NCBI GenBank assembly: GCA_000437395.1
Contig: FR898176.1
Location: 1-60,623 of the forward strand
Direction: 5' to 3'
Source of the DNA: Clostridium sp. CAG:288
GTDB lineage: Bacteria > Bacillota_I > Bacilli_A > RFN20 > CAG-288
DNA length: 60,623 bases
Notes under the pieces: generated by a model
Databases searched by the model: none
Told to the model about the DNA's origin: nothing
The model's input: the letters and a program-made list of their open reading frames with translations, nothing else
Position numbers and translations under genes: made by a program
In this document: in pieces, positions 1 through 8,047 of the stretch
Position numbering within the stretch: the first letter of the stretch is position 1
Layout of the letters: each line of letters opens with the position of its first letter

Positions 1-27
1 CATATTATTTTACACTATTTATTTTTT

Positions 28-71
28 ATTTCCCAATAGTGCTTAACCTCCTTTAAGATTGGGAAATTTTT
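28..71 (+). terminator. Hairpin with T-run, plus-strand terminator shape
   Basis: A perfect 10-bp inverted repeat (ATTTCCCAAT at 28-37, ATTGGGAAAT at 58-67) with a 20-base loop is followed on the plus strand by TTTTA. It would end a plus-strand transcript entering from outside the window. On the minus strand the stem is followed by A residues, so it is a poor terminator for the lipoprotein gene that ends at 73. Confidence 0.5.
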
Positions 72-72
72 A

Positions 73-1002
73 TTAATCAACAATAGATAAGATATGTTCT
101 AATTTTAAAATTCCAGTTGTACCTGTAATAATCAATTTAGATCTATCACTAGAAAAAGTTGTTGTAGTGCCAATAAATAAACCATAAGTATGAGCTGGAT
201 TTCCTGCTTTCATATCTTCTTCAGTATCAAAAAAGACAATTGTATTTTCATTAATCTTATAAAGTACAGTGCATGAATTCATATCTGCTTCACCATTAAC
301 TTCTACCCCAAATTCAACAGTGGCTTTTTCTTGTAAATTATCAAATGTGAATTTAATGATAGAGGAATCATTCATCTTTTGGTATTCTTCTTCAGTAAGT
401 CCCATTTCATTTAAAAATTCATTTTTTTCTTTTTCTGTTCCACTCCATGTTATTATAGATGAAGTGTGATTATATGTTCTACCTTTAATGCTTTCAATGC
501 CCCACTTTGCATAGAGAGTAAAAACTCTTGCAGGCATATAAGAAAATTCAAATTGCTTATCATTTAAAGTCTTTCCACCATCATTACTTTCATACCAACC
601 AACAAAAATGTAATTCTCTTTTGTTGGATTATTAGGAGCTTCAATTTTTGCTCCTGCTTCAGCAGTAATGCTTTTTACTTCACTACCACCTTTACTATCA
701 AAAGTAATTGTATAAGTAGTTTGCTCTTTTAATTTATCAATTATTTCAGTTTTTTCTTTTAAACAAGTTGTACAAACATATTTCATTATCCCGGTTTCTG
801 TTTTAGATGGTTCTTTCATAACTTCACCATCATTCCAAATGTGCTTTTCTCTTTTAGATGTATCTTTATGACCTTCAACTTGACAAACATGCCAATGATA
901 ATTTTCATCATTTTCCCATTTTGTAGAAAAATTATGATTGTTTTGACTACAGGAGATTAACAAGGGAAGGACTAAAGATAATATAATCTTCTTATGTTTC
1001 AT
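73..1002 (-). CDS. Surface lipoprotein with InlB B-repeat
   Basis: Predicted cell-surface lipoprotein of 309 residues. The N-terminus has a Lys-rich start, a hydrophobic stretch and a lipobox ending in LLISC, so cleavage and lipidation at about Cys18 are expected. Residues about 35-90 hold His/Trp/Cys-rich sequence with a CTTC pair. Residues about 95-168 match a Listeria-Bacteroides (InlB B-type) repeat: YTITFDSKGGS at its start and a YAKWG end. The rest, about 170-309, is unrecognised. SD-like GAAAGGAA lies about 9 bases before ATG. InlB repeats are typical of secreted adhesin-like or surface proteins in Bacillota; the ligand cannot be read from sequence. It stands alone, beside the two-component operon on the same strand. 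Confidence 0.8.
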   Translation of the reverse strand: MKHKKIILSLVLPLLISCSQNNHNFSTKWENDENYHWHVCQVEGHKDTSKREKHIWNDGEVMKEPSKTETGIMKYVCTTCLKEKTEIIDKLKEQTTYTITFDSKGGSEVKSITAEAGAKIEAPNNPTKENYIFVGWYESNDGGKTLNDKQFEFSYMPARVFTLYAKWGIESIKGRTYNHTSSIITWSGTEKEKNEFLNEMGLTEEEYQKMNDSSIIKFTFDNLQEKATVEFGVEVNGEADMNSCTVLYKINENTIVFFDTEEDMKAGNPAHTYGLFIGTTTTFSSDRSKLIITGTTGILKLEHILSIVD

Positions 1003-1106
1003 TTAAAAATGTTCCTTTCAATATCAAGAATATTCTAACAACTAGATATAAATATAAGTAGTGCCATTTGACACCCCTAATATTATTTTATTTTGTATAA
1101 TAAATA

Positions 1107-1139
1107 AGAAAAAGGCGATACCATCGCTGATATCACCTT
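1107..1139 (-). terminator. Terminator of the two-component operon
   Basis: On the minus strand a 9-bp stem (AAGGTGATA / TATCGCCTT, one G-U pair) is followed by TTTTTC. It lies 26 bases after the stop of the response regulator and ends the three-gene sensor operon. Confidence 0.75.
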
Positions 1140-1164
1140 CAAAGAAGTGACTAAATTTAATTTT

Positions 1165-1815
1165 TTATATTTCATCTTTTGCTTTATCAAGAATAACAAG
1201 TCCAGTTTCTCTTGCTCTTACTGCTAGTTGAGTTCGCGAACGAAAACCAGTTTTAAACAACATATCCGCAACATGGTTTTTAATAACACCTGCAGAAATT
1301 TCTAACTTTTCTGCAATCTCAACATTACTATACCCACCAGTAATAAGTCGTAATATTTCAAGTTCTCTTTCGGTGAATTCGCTGCTTAGTGCTAAACCAA
1401 CTTTAACTGATTGGGTGTTTTTAGGATAGACTATTTCTCCTTGCATTACTTTTTCCATAACTTTGAGAATTGCCTCTTCATTTGTCTCTTTATACCAAAA
1501 TCCTTCTACGCCAATTTGTTTGGCGCGTTTTATGTAGGAATATTCTGGCATTGAAGTAACAATTATAATTTTTATTTGTGGAAATTTTTTCTTAATAACT
1601 TCTGCGGCATTCAATCCACTTTCACCATTTTCAGTCACTACATCCATTAAAATTAAGTCAACAGGCGTGTGAGTACAAATAATATCCGCAACAGAAGCAT
1701 TTTCAATGGCATTTTGAAGATAGAATAAATTAGAGCTTTCAATATAATGAGAAAAAAGTGTTTTAGGCATTTGTTGATCTTCAACAATCATCACAGAATA
1801 TTTGCCATCTTTCAT
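1165..1815 (-). CDS. LuxR/NarL-family response regulator
   Basis: Cytoplasmic response regulator of 216 residues, the normal size. The receiver domain spans about 7-125: acidic pair E12/D13, phospho-acceptor D58 in LILMD, T87 and K109. The DNA-binding LuxR-type helix-turn-helix spans about 146-206, with FTERELEIL, GYSNVEIAEKL and VKNHVADML. It should be phosphorylated by the kinase encoded just upstream (5 bases apart) and then activate or repress promoters. No target is evident here, although the ABC-2 exporter at 6.2-8.9 kb and the lipoprotein at 73-1002 are neighbours. Last gene of a minus-strand operon that ends in a clear terminator. Confidence 0.93.
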   Translation of the reverse strand: MKDGKYSVMIVEDQQMPKTLFSHYIESSNLFYLQNAIENASVADIICTHTPVDLILMDVVTENGESGLNAAEVIKKKFPQIKIIIVTSMPEYSYIKRAKQIGVEGFWYKETNEEAILKVMEKVMQGEIVYPKNTQSVKVGLALSSEFTERELEILRLITGGYSNVEIAEKLEISAGVIKNHVADMLFKTGFRSRTQLAVRARETGLVILDKAKDEI

Positions 1816-1820
1816 TTCAC

Positions 1821-3107
1821 TTACTCTCCTTTAATTTCTATTTTTAGTTCAAACTCAGGTTTACTTGTTATAATCATTTTACCAAATTCTCGTTCTACAA
1901 GTGAACGTAAATTTGTTAATCCTCCGCCTTCAACAATTGTTCCAGTTGGTTTTTTACCATCATTTGTAATTTTTATAATCCATTGATTACTACTTTTTTC
2001 TACTTCGACTTTCATCTTTTTTCCGTTAGCGTGTCTAACAATATTAGTTAAACATTCATGCATTGCATTAACAAGTATTTTTTCAATAATTGTATCTGAT
2101 GAAGGGTATTCTCCTTTATATTCAATTTTAACTCCCACCATACTAGCGGCTTCTTTTATAACATCAAGATTATTCTTATTTTCTCTTTTGTCACTATTTT
2201 TAAGTGCATCTATTTCAATTTTCCAAAAATCAAATAAATCTTTTCTATCTCCTAAAGACATACAATTAGACAATTTATGTTTTGTAGTTAATAGAATTTT
2301 ACCCATATCATCATGAATACGAATTTTGGCTTTAAGTACCTCCTTTTCATGAGTAAGCTTGTTAATATTTTCCCCATAAGTAATAAGTCTTTTATTTACT
2401 AAGTCTAATGCATTGAGTTTACTTTCCAGCTCTTTTGTTAATTTATAAATTGAAGTAATATTAGAAGCAATAATCTCATAAAAAATTTTATTATCAATAT
2501 CATGAATATTTCTTTTTAATGAAATTATTACTCCGTTTTTAAGTTCAATAATCGGCTCTTCACAAATTTTTAAAACTTTAGCGTCATTAGTAATATCATT
2601 CAACATAACACTTTCCCAAAAAGTTTTACCATTTAATAATGCTTTACCTGTTATTAATAACGAGAGTTCATTCATTTCAATATTGATAAGACTTACTAAC
2701 CCATTATCATCATAAAATGCAATTCCTGATGGTAAAGTATCTAAACTTTCTTTGATAGAAAATGGTGATAAATTTTCATTTTTCCATTTTGTTGTATAAA
2801 CTAATAAAAATACTTCCGCTGATAATAAAACTAAAATTAAAATTAGAAAGAACACAAATGGTAATTTAATAATTGTGAATGATGGCTCAAACACTTGTCT
2901 ATTAACACGATATAAATAACTACCGCGCATAGTTAAAAATATCGTTATAAATGATAAAAGCAATGTAAAAATAGCTAAGAAAATAGTCCAACGCTTTTTG
3001 CATATTTTTATAGCCATGATTGTATCAAATATAGATAAAATAAATGCTAAAATAAACAAAATAATCATTATTTGTTGTCCATATAGTGGAGTGTCAATGA
3101 ATCGCAT
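1821..3107 (-). CDS. Membrane sensor histidine kinase (NarX/DesK-like, PAS)
   Basis: Sensor histidine kinase of 428 residues. Three membrane segments lie at about 12-34, 40-60 and 82-104. A PAS-like segment follows at about 122-215 (LPSGIAFYDDNG). A coiled coil leads to the phospho-acceptor helix RIHDDMGKIL, putting the active His at 265. The ATPase domain has an N-box near 350-359 (HECLTNIVRHA) and a glycine box GGGLTNL at 394-400. This DHp/ATPase type pairs with LuxR-type regulators, and the next gene downstream is one. The start ATG follows the upstream stop by two bases, with GGGGGTG as SD, so the two sensors are translationally linked. Confidence 0.9.
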   Translation of the reverse strand: MRFIDTPLYGQQIMIILFILAFILSIFDTIMAIKICKKRWTIFLAIFTLLLSFITIFLTMRGSYLYRVNRQVFEPSFTIIKLPFVFFLILILVLLSAEVFLLVYTTKWKNENLSPFSIKESLDTLPSGIAFYDDNGLVSLINIEMNELSLLITGKALLNGKTFWESVMLNDITNDAKVLKICEEPIIELKNGVIISLKRNIHDIDNKIFYEIIASNITSIYKLTKELESKLNALDLVNKRLITYGENINKLTHEKEVLKAKIRIHDDMGKILLTTKHKLSNCMSLGDRKDLFDFWKIEIDALKNSDKRENKNNLDVIKEAASMVGVKIEYKGEYPSSDTIIEKILVNAMHECLTNIVRHANGKKMKVEVEKSSNQWIIKITNDGKKPTGTIVEGGGLTNLRSLVEREFGKMIITSKPEFELKIEIKGE

Positions 3108-3109
3108 AT

Positions 3110-4765
3110 TTACACCCCCTCATAAGGAATAACTAAAGAATAATATGTTACTCCATCATTATTTTTTATTACGCAACTAGGAAAACTTTTTACTAATCTT
3201 TTATCAAAATCTTGATCATTAGTTAACTTAACGTCACTTTCTATTACAATATGAATGCATTGATTACTTTCAAAAACATGTACTAATATTGCAACTGGTA
3301 AATCATAAAATCTAATAACACATTTTTCAAAAAAGTCATAGATGTATCCTACACTTTTAACGCTTATTTCCCCATTAATATTAAAATCTAACGAGCATTC
3401 TATACCCATCAAGTATAAATAATCTAATGATTCTCTTATTGATAAAACGAGCTCTTCTCCATCAATATAACTATTTTTAAATTCAAGCATAATAATATTA
3501 CTTCTTCTTTTAATATAGGCTACTAATACACATGCAAATTGCATCTTTTTTTTATAATCTTCGCTATTATTTATATCAATACTTGATAATAATTCATCTA
3601 AATATTTTAATTCATTAGATGTATACTTATCAATTTTGGTGTAGATTTTTATTTGCTCATCAAGTTTGGATTTTTGTTCTTTAATTTCATTTTCTGCTTC
3701 AATAAGGTCATTTTCTTCTAAAATGCGTTCATTTGTTTCTTCTAACTTATCATTTATTTTATTGATAGATGATACATCTTCACATCTAAAAACATATCCG
3801 CCATGAATTTTTTCCGCTAAAAGGCGAATATTTTCATTTAACATTATTGGTGATTTACTTGCAATTTGAAGTAATTCTTTATTAATTGATATGGCTTCTT
3901 TTGATTTATATTTGATGTTAAATGCTTCATCAGTTATGAAAGCAGAATACTTTGAATGATAAAAATATTTCTGATAATTATTATTTGAAGGAATTAGTCC
4001 AATTCTAATACTACTTTCAATAGTCATGACACAAGTGAAACATAAAAGTTCAGGAATTTTAAAAGAAGAAATATTAATTATAAAAAATAATGTTGATAAT
4101 GTAGCGCATATTAGAAATGTAGAAATAGGAATCCATGCTTTCTTTTTGCAGGCTGATACTCGACATTTAAAAATCATATTTATTAAGCTAATTATAGTTA
4201 TTATAATTTCCCACGCTAAAGCAAGATAAAACACAATTTGGTGGCGATAAGTAAGTTTGCCTCCTTCAAAATTAAGTTTAAATACTAATTGGTGCAGATC
4301 ATTTGTATAAATAAGTAGCAATAAAATCAAAGCTGGAATATATATTAAATACCAAGTTTTATTAAGAGATTTATCTTTTTCATTTTCAATACTTAATGTA
4401 GCAAGTAAAAGCGTAGGTGGTATTATCATTTGTGGAACATAATATGAATACCACATATATCTGTTTAGTGTATCTATACTTTCCGTAAGGTCATATTTTA
4501 TCATTCTTACAGTTAAAAAAAACAAAATTAAAATAGCGACACTAATAAAAAAAACGCGTAAATCTTTTCTTACCATTCTTTGTATAAGAGAAAATAACCA
4601 AATTACAACCAAAGTAATAAGAATTGAATGCGCTAATAAGGCACATAGAACATGAAAAAACTCAGGAAGTTTAGAGTCAATTAATTGAAAAAAGCCCGCA
4701 AGTAAAAAGAAGAAGATACATATGGCATAGACTATTATTCTATTTTTGTTCATTGCTGTTTGCAC
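3110..4765 (-). CDS. 7TM sensor protein without a recognisable kinase core
   Basis: First gene of the two-component operon. Seven to eight hydrophobic segments fill about the first 260 residues and resemble the histidine-kinase N-terminal 7TM sensor region (WYSYYVPQMIIPPTLLL). A charged coiled coil lies at about 345-390, followed by about 165 residues in which I see no H-box, N-box or glycine box. It may be a degenerate kinase or an accessory sensor acting on the neighbouring kinase. The longest frame starts with ATG at 4789, but AAAGGAG sits inside it, 8 bases before GTG at 4765, so I place the start there (551 residues). ATG at 4753 is an alternative. Confidence 0.75.
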   Translation of the reverse strand: MQTAMNKNRIIVYAICIFFFLLAGFFQLIDSKLPEFFHVLCALLAHSILITLVVIWLFSLIQRMVRKDLRVFFISVAILILFFLTVRMIKYDLTESIDTLNRYMWYSYYVPQMIIPPTLLLATLSIENEKDKSLNKTWYLIYIPALILLLLIYTNDLHQLVFKLNFEGGKLTYRHQIVFYLALAWEIIITIISLINMIFKCRVSACKKKAWIPISTFLICATLSTLFFIINISSFKIPELLCFTCVMTIESSIRIGLIPSNNNYQKYFYHSKYSAFITDEAFNIKYKSKEAISINKELLQIASKSPIMLNENIRLLAEKIHGGYVFRCEDVSSINKINDKLEETNERILEENDLIEAENEIKEQKSKLDEQIKIYTKIDKYTSNELKYLDELLSSIDINNSEDYKKKMQFACVLVAYIKRRSNIIMLEFKNSYIDGEELVLSIRESLDYLYLMGIECSLDFNINGEISVKSVGYIYDFFEKCVIRFYDLPVAILVHVFESNQCIHIVIESDVKLTNDQDFDKRLVKSFPSCVIKNNDGVTYYSLVIPYEGV

Positions 4766-4831
4766 TAGATATTCTCCTTTTGTTTTCACTAAATATTAAC
4801 ATTAGCGCTTATTTTTTTCAATTATCAATAC

Positions 4832-5045
4832 TTAAAAACAATACTACTTTTACTACTAATTGTGCCTATGTTATGTTCTAACTCTTTTTCTACAAATTAT
4901 ACAACTGATCAAGTGATCAAAGTTTACAAAAACCATTAAAAAAGCTTATAGCTAACAAGATGCTTTATTCACTAATGTTGATAAAATTGATGACGGCGCT
5001 GTTTATTTTATTAGAAACGCAGCAAATAATATATGCAAATTTTAG
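4832..5045 (+). pseudogene. Decayed small lipoprotein gene
   Basis: Reading plus-strand pieces in shifting frames gives a lipoprotein-like signal (KTILLLLLIVPMLCSNS, with a Cys in the right place), then VIKVYKNH and a stop, then KLIANK, and finally DALFTNVDKIDDGAVYF in a third frame. There is no ATG, and at least two frameshifts are needed. Codon choice in the last piece resembles the real genes. I read it as the remnant of a short secreted lipoprotein. Family unknown; the call is tentative because antisense frames are also partly open. Confidence 0.4.
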
Positions 5046-5420
5046 TACATTGTTATAATAATCATCTTTTAACACCTTGAATAATGTATTTGATGTAATT
5101 GTTATATACAAGTCGGGATTATTACTTGTAGAAATTTGATGGTTATAACCATATATTGGTAAAGTAGGAAAAAAACGAAAAAAGCAAATAAAGTTATAGT
5201 CAAAAACAGAATTGAAAAAAATAATTTTCTCTTATTCACTCATAATCATCTCCTCTCTATACTAATAAATAAGATTTTTTAGATCGCACAAAACCAAAAT
5301 AGCAATCAACAAAATTTGCCACTTGTAACTTAATAATAAATAATTGTACTTCTATAAAAATTCGGACCTTTACAATTTCATATTATCATAATTGATTTTA
5401 TTTTCAATAACTAAATAGAA
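5046..5420. other. AT-rich gap, no supported gene
   Basis: No convincing gene. A minus-strand frame beginning with GTG at 5239 encodes a hydrophobic leader but stops after about 45 codons, and continuing it requires a frameshift at a T7 run. GAGGAG upstream resembles an SD, so a second decayed secreted peptide is possible but not supported well enough to call. Confidence 0.3.
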
Positions 5421-5448
5421 TAAAAACACCATTCGTGATGGATGGTGC
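5421..5448 (-). terminator. Terminator after the methyltransferase stub
   Basis: On the minus strand CACCAT and ATGGTG form a 6-bp stem (extendable with GC at the base) followed by TTTTTATT. It lies 11 bases after the stop of the 44-codon stub. Confidence 0.6.
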
Positions 5449-5458
5449 TATAAAATTA

Positions 5459-5593
5459 TTAAGTTAGCAACGCATATTTATCAATCTCGGAAACAGCCAT
5501 AATCTCATGGTTAATTCCGTCGTCCTTCAAAGCTTGCCTTTGCGCGCCAATACCAGCAAACAACTCAACAACTCTAATTTTGTTTTCCATCAT
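5459..5593 (-). pseudogene. 44-codon stub of a cytosine-5 DNA methyltransferase
   Basis: A short frame starting ATG-ATG behind a good SD (AAAGGAGAG) encodes 44 residues that include VVELFAGIGAQRQAL and then VSEIDKYA before a stop. ELFAGIG is motif I, the S-adenosylmethionine-binding loop, and the EID element matches motif II of C5 methyltransferases. A whole enzyme has over 300 residues; motif IV (PC) and everything after it are missing, so the product cannot methylate DNA. A possible promoter (TTGAAC, 17 bases, TTATAC) upstream and a terminator downstream suggest it is still transcribed. Probably the scar of a lost restriction-modification system or mobile element. Confidence 0.7.
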
Positions 5594-5701
5594 TTTTTCT
5601 CTCCTTTACACCATTAGGAGATTGTCTGGTATTTTTGATGGGGTATAACTAAAAAATTCGTAATCGTTCAATCATTGACGTTTCAAATCCATAAATTCTT
5701 A

Positions 5702-5725
5702 TATAAAAAGAGCTACAAAAGCCCT
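5702..5725 (-). terminator. Small terminator upstream of the stub
   Basis: On the minus strand AGGGCT-TTTGT-AGCTCT forms a 6-bp stem (one G-U) followed by TTTTTATAT. It lies between the tRNA-like pieces at 5751-5790 and the methyltransferase stub. Confidence 0.5.
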
Positions 5726-5750
5726 ATGAATAGTTTTTCAATGTATCAAA

Positions 5751-5790
5751 GTTCGTGGGTTCGAACCAACGGTAGGAATTGAACCCTCGC
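5751..5790 (-). other. Two tRNA T-arm-like pieces
   Basis: On the minus strand two elements fit the T-loop consensus GTTCRANYC: GTTCAATTC and, 11 bases on, GTTCGAACC, each with a few flanking stem pairs. No complete cloverleaf, anticodon arm or CCA end can be built around them. They may be debris of tRNA 3' ends, as left by integrating elements, or chance palindromes; the second contains GGTTCGAACC, which is self-complementary. Confidence 0.35.
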
Positions 5791-5829
5791 AAAAATAAAA
5801 AAGTTTGACACATTTTTACTGTATCAAAC
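5791..5829 (-). terminator. Terminator of tRNA-Leu
   Basis: On the minus strand GTTTGATACA and TGTGTCAAAC pair over 10 positions (one G-U) around a 7-base loop, followed by TTTTTTATTTTT. It lies 14 bases after the tRNA 3' end. Confidence 0.8.
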
Positions 5830-5843
5830 TAATGCTTTTTTAA

Positions 5844-5927
5844 TGGTGCGGTCGGCGGGACTTGAACCCGCATGACATGGTCATACGCCCCTCAAACGTA
5901 CGCGTCTACCAGTTTCGCCACGACCGC
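5844..5927 (-). tRNA. tRNA-Leu (anticodon GAG)
   Basis: The minus strand folds as a class II tRNA of 84 bases. The acceptor GCGGTCG pairs with CGACCGC, followed by discriminator A and an encoded CCA. The D arm contains CTGGTAGACGC. The anticodon stem TACGT/GCGTA carries the loop TTGAGGG, giving anticodon GAG (Leu, CUC/CUU codons). A short variable arm (ACCATGT) and a T arm GCGGG-TTCAAGT-CCCGC complete it. Promoter and terminator are both visible, so it is an independent unit. Confidence 0.95.
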
Positions 5928-5939
5928 AGCGACTATGTA

Positions 5940-5968
5940 ATTATATAATTACTATTATTATTTTTCAA
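5940..5968 (-). promoter_or_regulatory. Promoter of tRNA-Leu
   Basis: On the minus strand TTGAAA (5963-5968), a 17-base spacer and a perfect TATAAT (5940-5945). Transcription would begin about 6 bases before the tRNA 5' end. Confidence 0.8.
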
Positions 5969-6185
5969 GTATTAATTTATAAAACTATCATAAAAATATC
6001 GAATTGAGCTATTTTAAATTCAAAATATGAGGAATTATCGTGTTTTTATTGAATTCTATTTAATCTTATACTAATATAGTTTCGAAAGGAAATGCATAAA
6101 ATGAATTGTTAATATTTTTTCGAGTTTACTCAAATAATTAAAAAAAATAATAATATACTTTTTGTATGCAATAATGAGGTTAAAT

Positions 6186-7187
6186 ATGGAAGAATATACA
6201 ATTCAAGTTAATAATTTAACAAAGGTTTTTACTAAGCAAATACGTCAAAAAGGTTTACTTGGTATGATTAAATCTTTGTTTTCAACGAAAAAAGTTAAGT
6301 TAACTGCTGTTAACAATATTTCCTTTTCGATAAAAAAAGGTGAAATGGTCGCCTATATTGGAGCTAATGGCGCTGGCAAATCAACAACGATAAAAATGAT
6401 GACTGGCATTTTAACTCCAACATCAGGCGAAGTTTTGATCGATGGTTTAAAGCCATATGATTCAAAGAAACGAAAAGAAGTTTTAAAAAAAATCGGTGTT
6501 GTCTTTGGACAACGAACACAGCTTTGGTGGGATTTGCCTCTTTTAGAAACTTACTATCTATTAAAAGATATATACGAAATAAGCGATGAAGATTTTAACG
6601 AAAGATTTACCTACTTACGAAAAACTCTAGAGTTAGAAAAATTTATTCAAAGCCCCGTAAGAACACTTTCGTTAGGCCAAAGAATGAGAGCCGATTTAGC
6701 TGCTTCTCTTATTCATAACCCTGAAATACTTTTCTTAGATGAACCTACCATTGGATTAGATGTTTTAGTTAAAGAACATATAATTAAGGCTATTAAAGAA
6801 ATAAACGAGAAATATAATACTACTGTAATTTTAACGACTCACGATATGAACGATATAATTAGTTTGTGCAATAGAGTTATTATCATTGATGAAGGTAAAA
6901 TATTGTTTGATGGTCATATAGACGAAGTTAAAAATAGATTTGGTAATATTAAAAACATTTTTTTATCATCAAACAATTTTGATGCAGACAAACTTTTATC
7001 AATATATCCAGAAATATTAATTGATAATGAAAACAATAATATTAAAATCGAATTCGACGCCGATAAAACAAATATAAATGATTTAATGAAAACTATATTT
7101 TACTGTGGCGATATCAAGGATATTTCTATTAAGGAGAACGACTTATCTAATGTCGTTAAGCAAATCTATGAAAACAAGGCATTTTAA
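6186..7187 (+). CDS. ABC-2 exporter ATPase
   Basis: Cytoplasmic ATPase subunit of an ABC-2 type export system, driving the two permeases encoded next. Walker A is GANGAGKS, the signature is LSLGQ, Walker B is ILFLDEP, and the switch His is in TTHDMND. The element GQRTQLWWDLP after the Walker A region is characteristic of the COG4586 group. A C-terminal extension of about 80 residues follows the ATPase core. ATG at 6186 is chosen over an earlier ATG at 6162 because GAGG lies 6 bases before it and homologues begin shortly before the VNNLTK strand. The substrate is unknown; relatives are annotated as multidrug, polyketide or lipid-linked exporters. Confidence 0.92.
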   Translation: MEEYTIQVNNLTKVFTKQIRQKGLLGMIKSLFSTKKVKLTAVNNISFSIKKGEMVAYIGANGAGKSTTIKMMTGILTPTSGEVLIDGLKPYDSKKRKEVLKKIGVVFGQRTQLWWDLPLLETYYLLKDIYEISDEDFNERFTYLRKTLELEKFIQSPVRTLSLGQRMRADLAASLIHNPEILFLDEPTIGLDVLVKEHIIKAIKEINEKYNTTVILTTHDMNDIISLCNRVIIIDEGKILFDGHIDEVKNRFGNIKNIFLSSNNFDADKLLSIYPEILIDNENNNIKIEFDADKTNINDLMKTIFYCGDIKDISIKENDLSNVVKQIYENKAF

Positions 7188-8043
7188 AAGATTAAGAGTT
7201 TATCGTAGTTTTGTTAAAGCAGGAGTAATGGAAACTTTGTCATTTAAGTGGGCAATTTTCGGTTGGCTATTTATCGATTCTCTTTCAATACTATTAACAT
7301 GCTTTTTGTGGTATGCAATATTTAATCAAACTAACGATGGACTATATCAATTTAATGAATTCAACGAACGTGTTTTAAACGGATTTACCTTACCACAAAT
7401 GATTTCATATCAATTAACGGCAATGATCGTTTCTAGCTTAGTCTATTCATCCGTTTCATTTTGGTTTGTCACTGATGATATACGCGAAGGTAATATCGCT
7501 ATGCAGTTAATTAGACCAATTAGTTATAGATTAAGAATTCTATCAGAATCTATCGGATCTTTTATAGTAAATTTCTTTATTCTATTTATTCCAGTTATGA
7601 CGCTTATTGTCGTTATCAATGGTTCAATATTTGGCTTTGATAAAATATTCTTTAGTTTTAATTGGTATAACATTGTTTTTGGATTACTTTCTGTTTCAAT
7701 GTCTTTATTAATACTAGATACTATCGATTTTATGTTTGCTCAGTTTTCTTTTTTTACTGGAGCATCATTTGGACTAATGCTATTAAAATCAGCCATCATT
7801 CAATTTTTTAGTGGTGCTTTAATTCCTTTCTCTTTCTATCCAAGTTGGGCACAAGTAATATTAAATTTATTACCTTTTGCAAGTACTCTTTCTTCACCTA
7901 CTTTAATAATAATGGGAAAATATACTTTAATAGGTTCATTGCAAGTTTTAGGATTACAACTATTCTGGTGTATAGTTTTATGTTTGCTTTCGACATTCAT
8001 TTACTCTAAGTCATGTAAACATGTCATAAGTGTAGGAGGTTAA
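7150..8043 (+). CDS. ABC-2 exporter permease 1
   Basis: Integral membrane protein with six hydrophobic segments, matching the COG4587 type of permease that accompanies this ATPase. The gene overlaps the ATPase gene by 38 bases. The open frame begins earlier, at 7105, but AAGGAGAA lies 13 bases before ATG at 7150, and family members begin near the basic HFKRLRVYRSF motif, so the start is 7150 or ATG at 7168. It probably forms a heterodimeric channel with the next protein. No substrate can be inferred. Confidence 0.85.
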   Translation: MSLSKSMKTRHFKRLRVYRSFVKAGVMETLSFKWAIFGWLFIDSLSILLTCFLWYAIFNQTNDGLYQFNEFNERVLNGFTLPQMISYQLTAMIVSSLVYSSVSFWFVTDDIREGNIAMQLIRPISYRLRILSESIGSFIVNFFILFIPVMTLIVVINGSIFGFDKIFFSFNWYNIVFGLLSVSMSLLILDTIDFMFAQFSFFTGASFGLMLLKSAIIQFFSGALIPFSFYPSWAQVILNLLPFASTLSSPTLIIMGKYTLIGSLQVLGLQLFWCIVLCLLSTFIYSKSCKHVISVGG

Positions 8044-8047
8044 TAGT

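Noticed and set aside
28..71. Terminator of the InlB-repeat lipoprotein
   Set aside because: The minus strand has A residues after the stem; the T-run is on the plus strand only.
5237..5239. Secreted peptide gene on the minus strand starting with GTG at 5239
   Set aside because: The frame stops after about 45 codons and continues only with a frameshift at a T7 run; evidence is no better than for chance hydrophobic sequence in AT-rich DNA.
5751..5790. A second complete tRNA gene
   Set aside because: Only T-loop-like pieces fit; no acceptor, D or anticodon arm can be formed.
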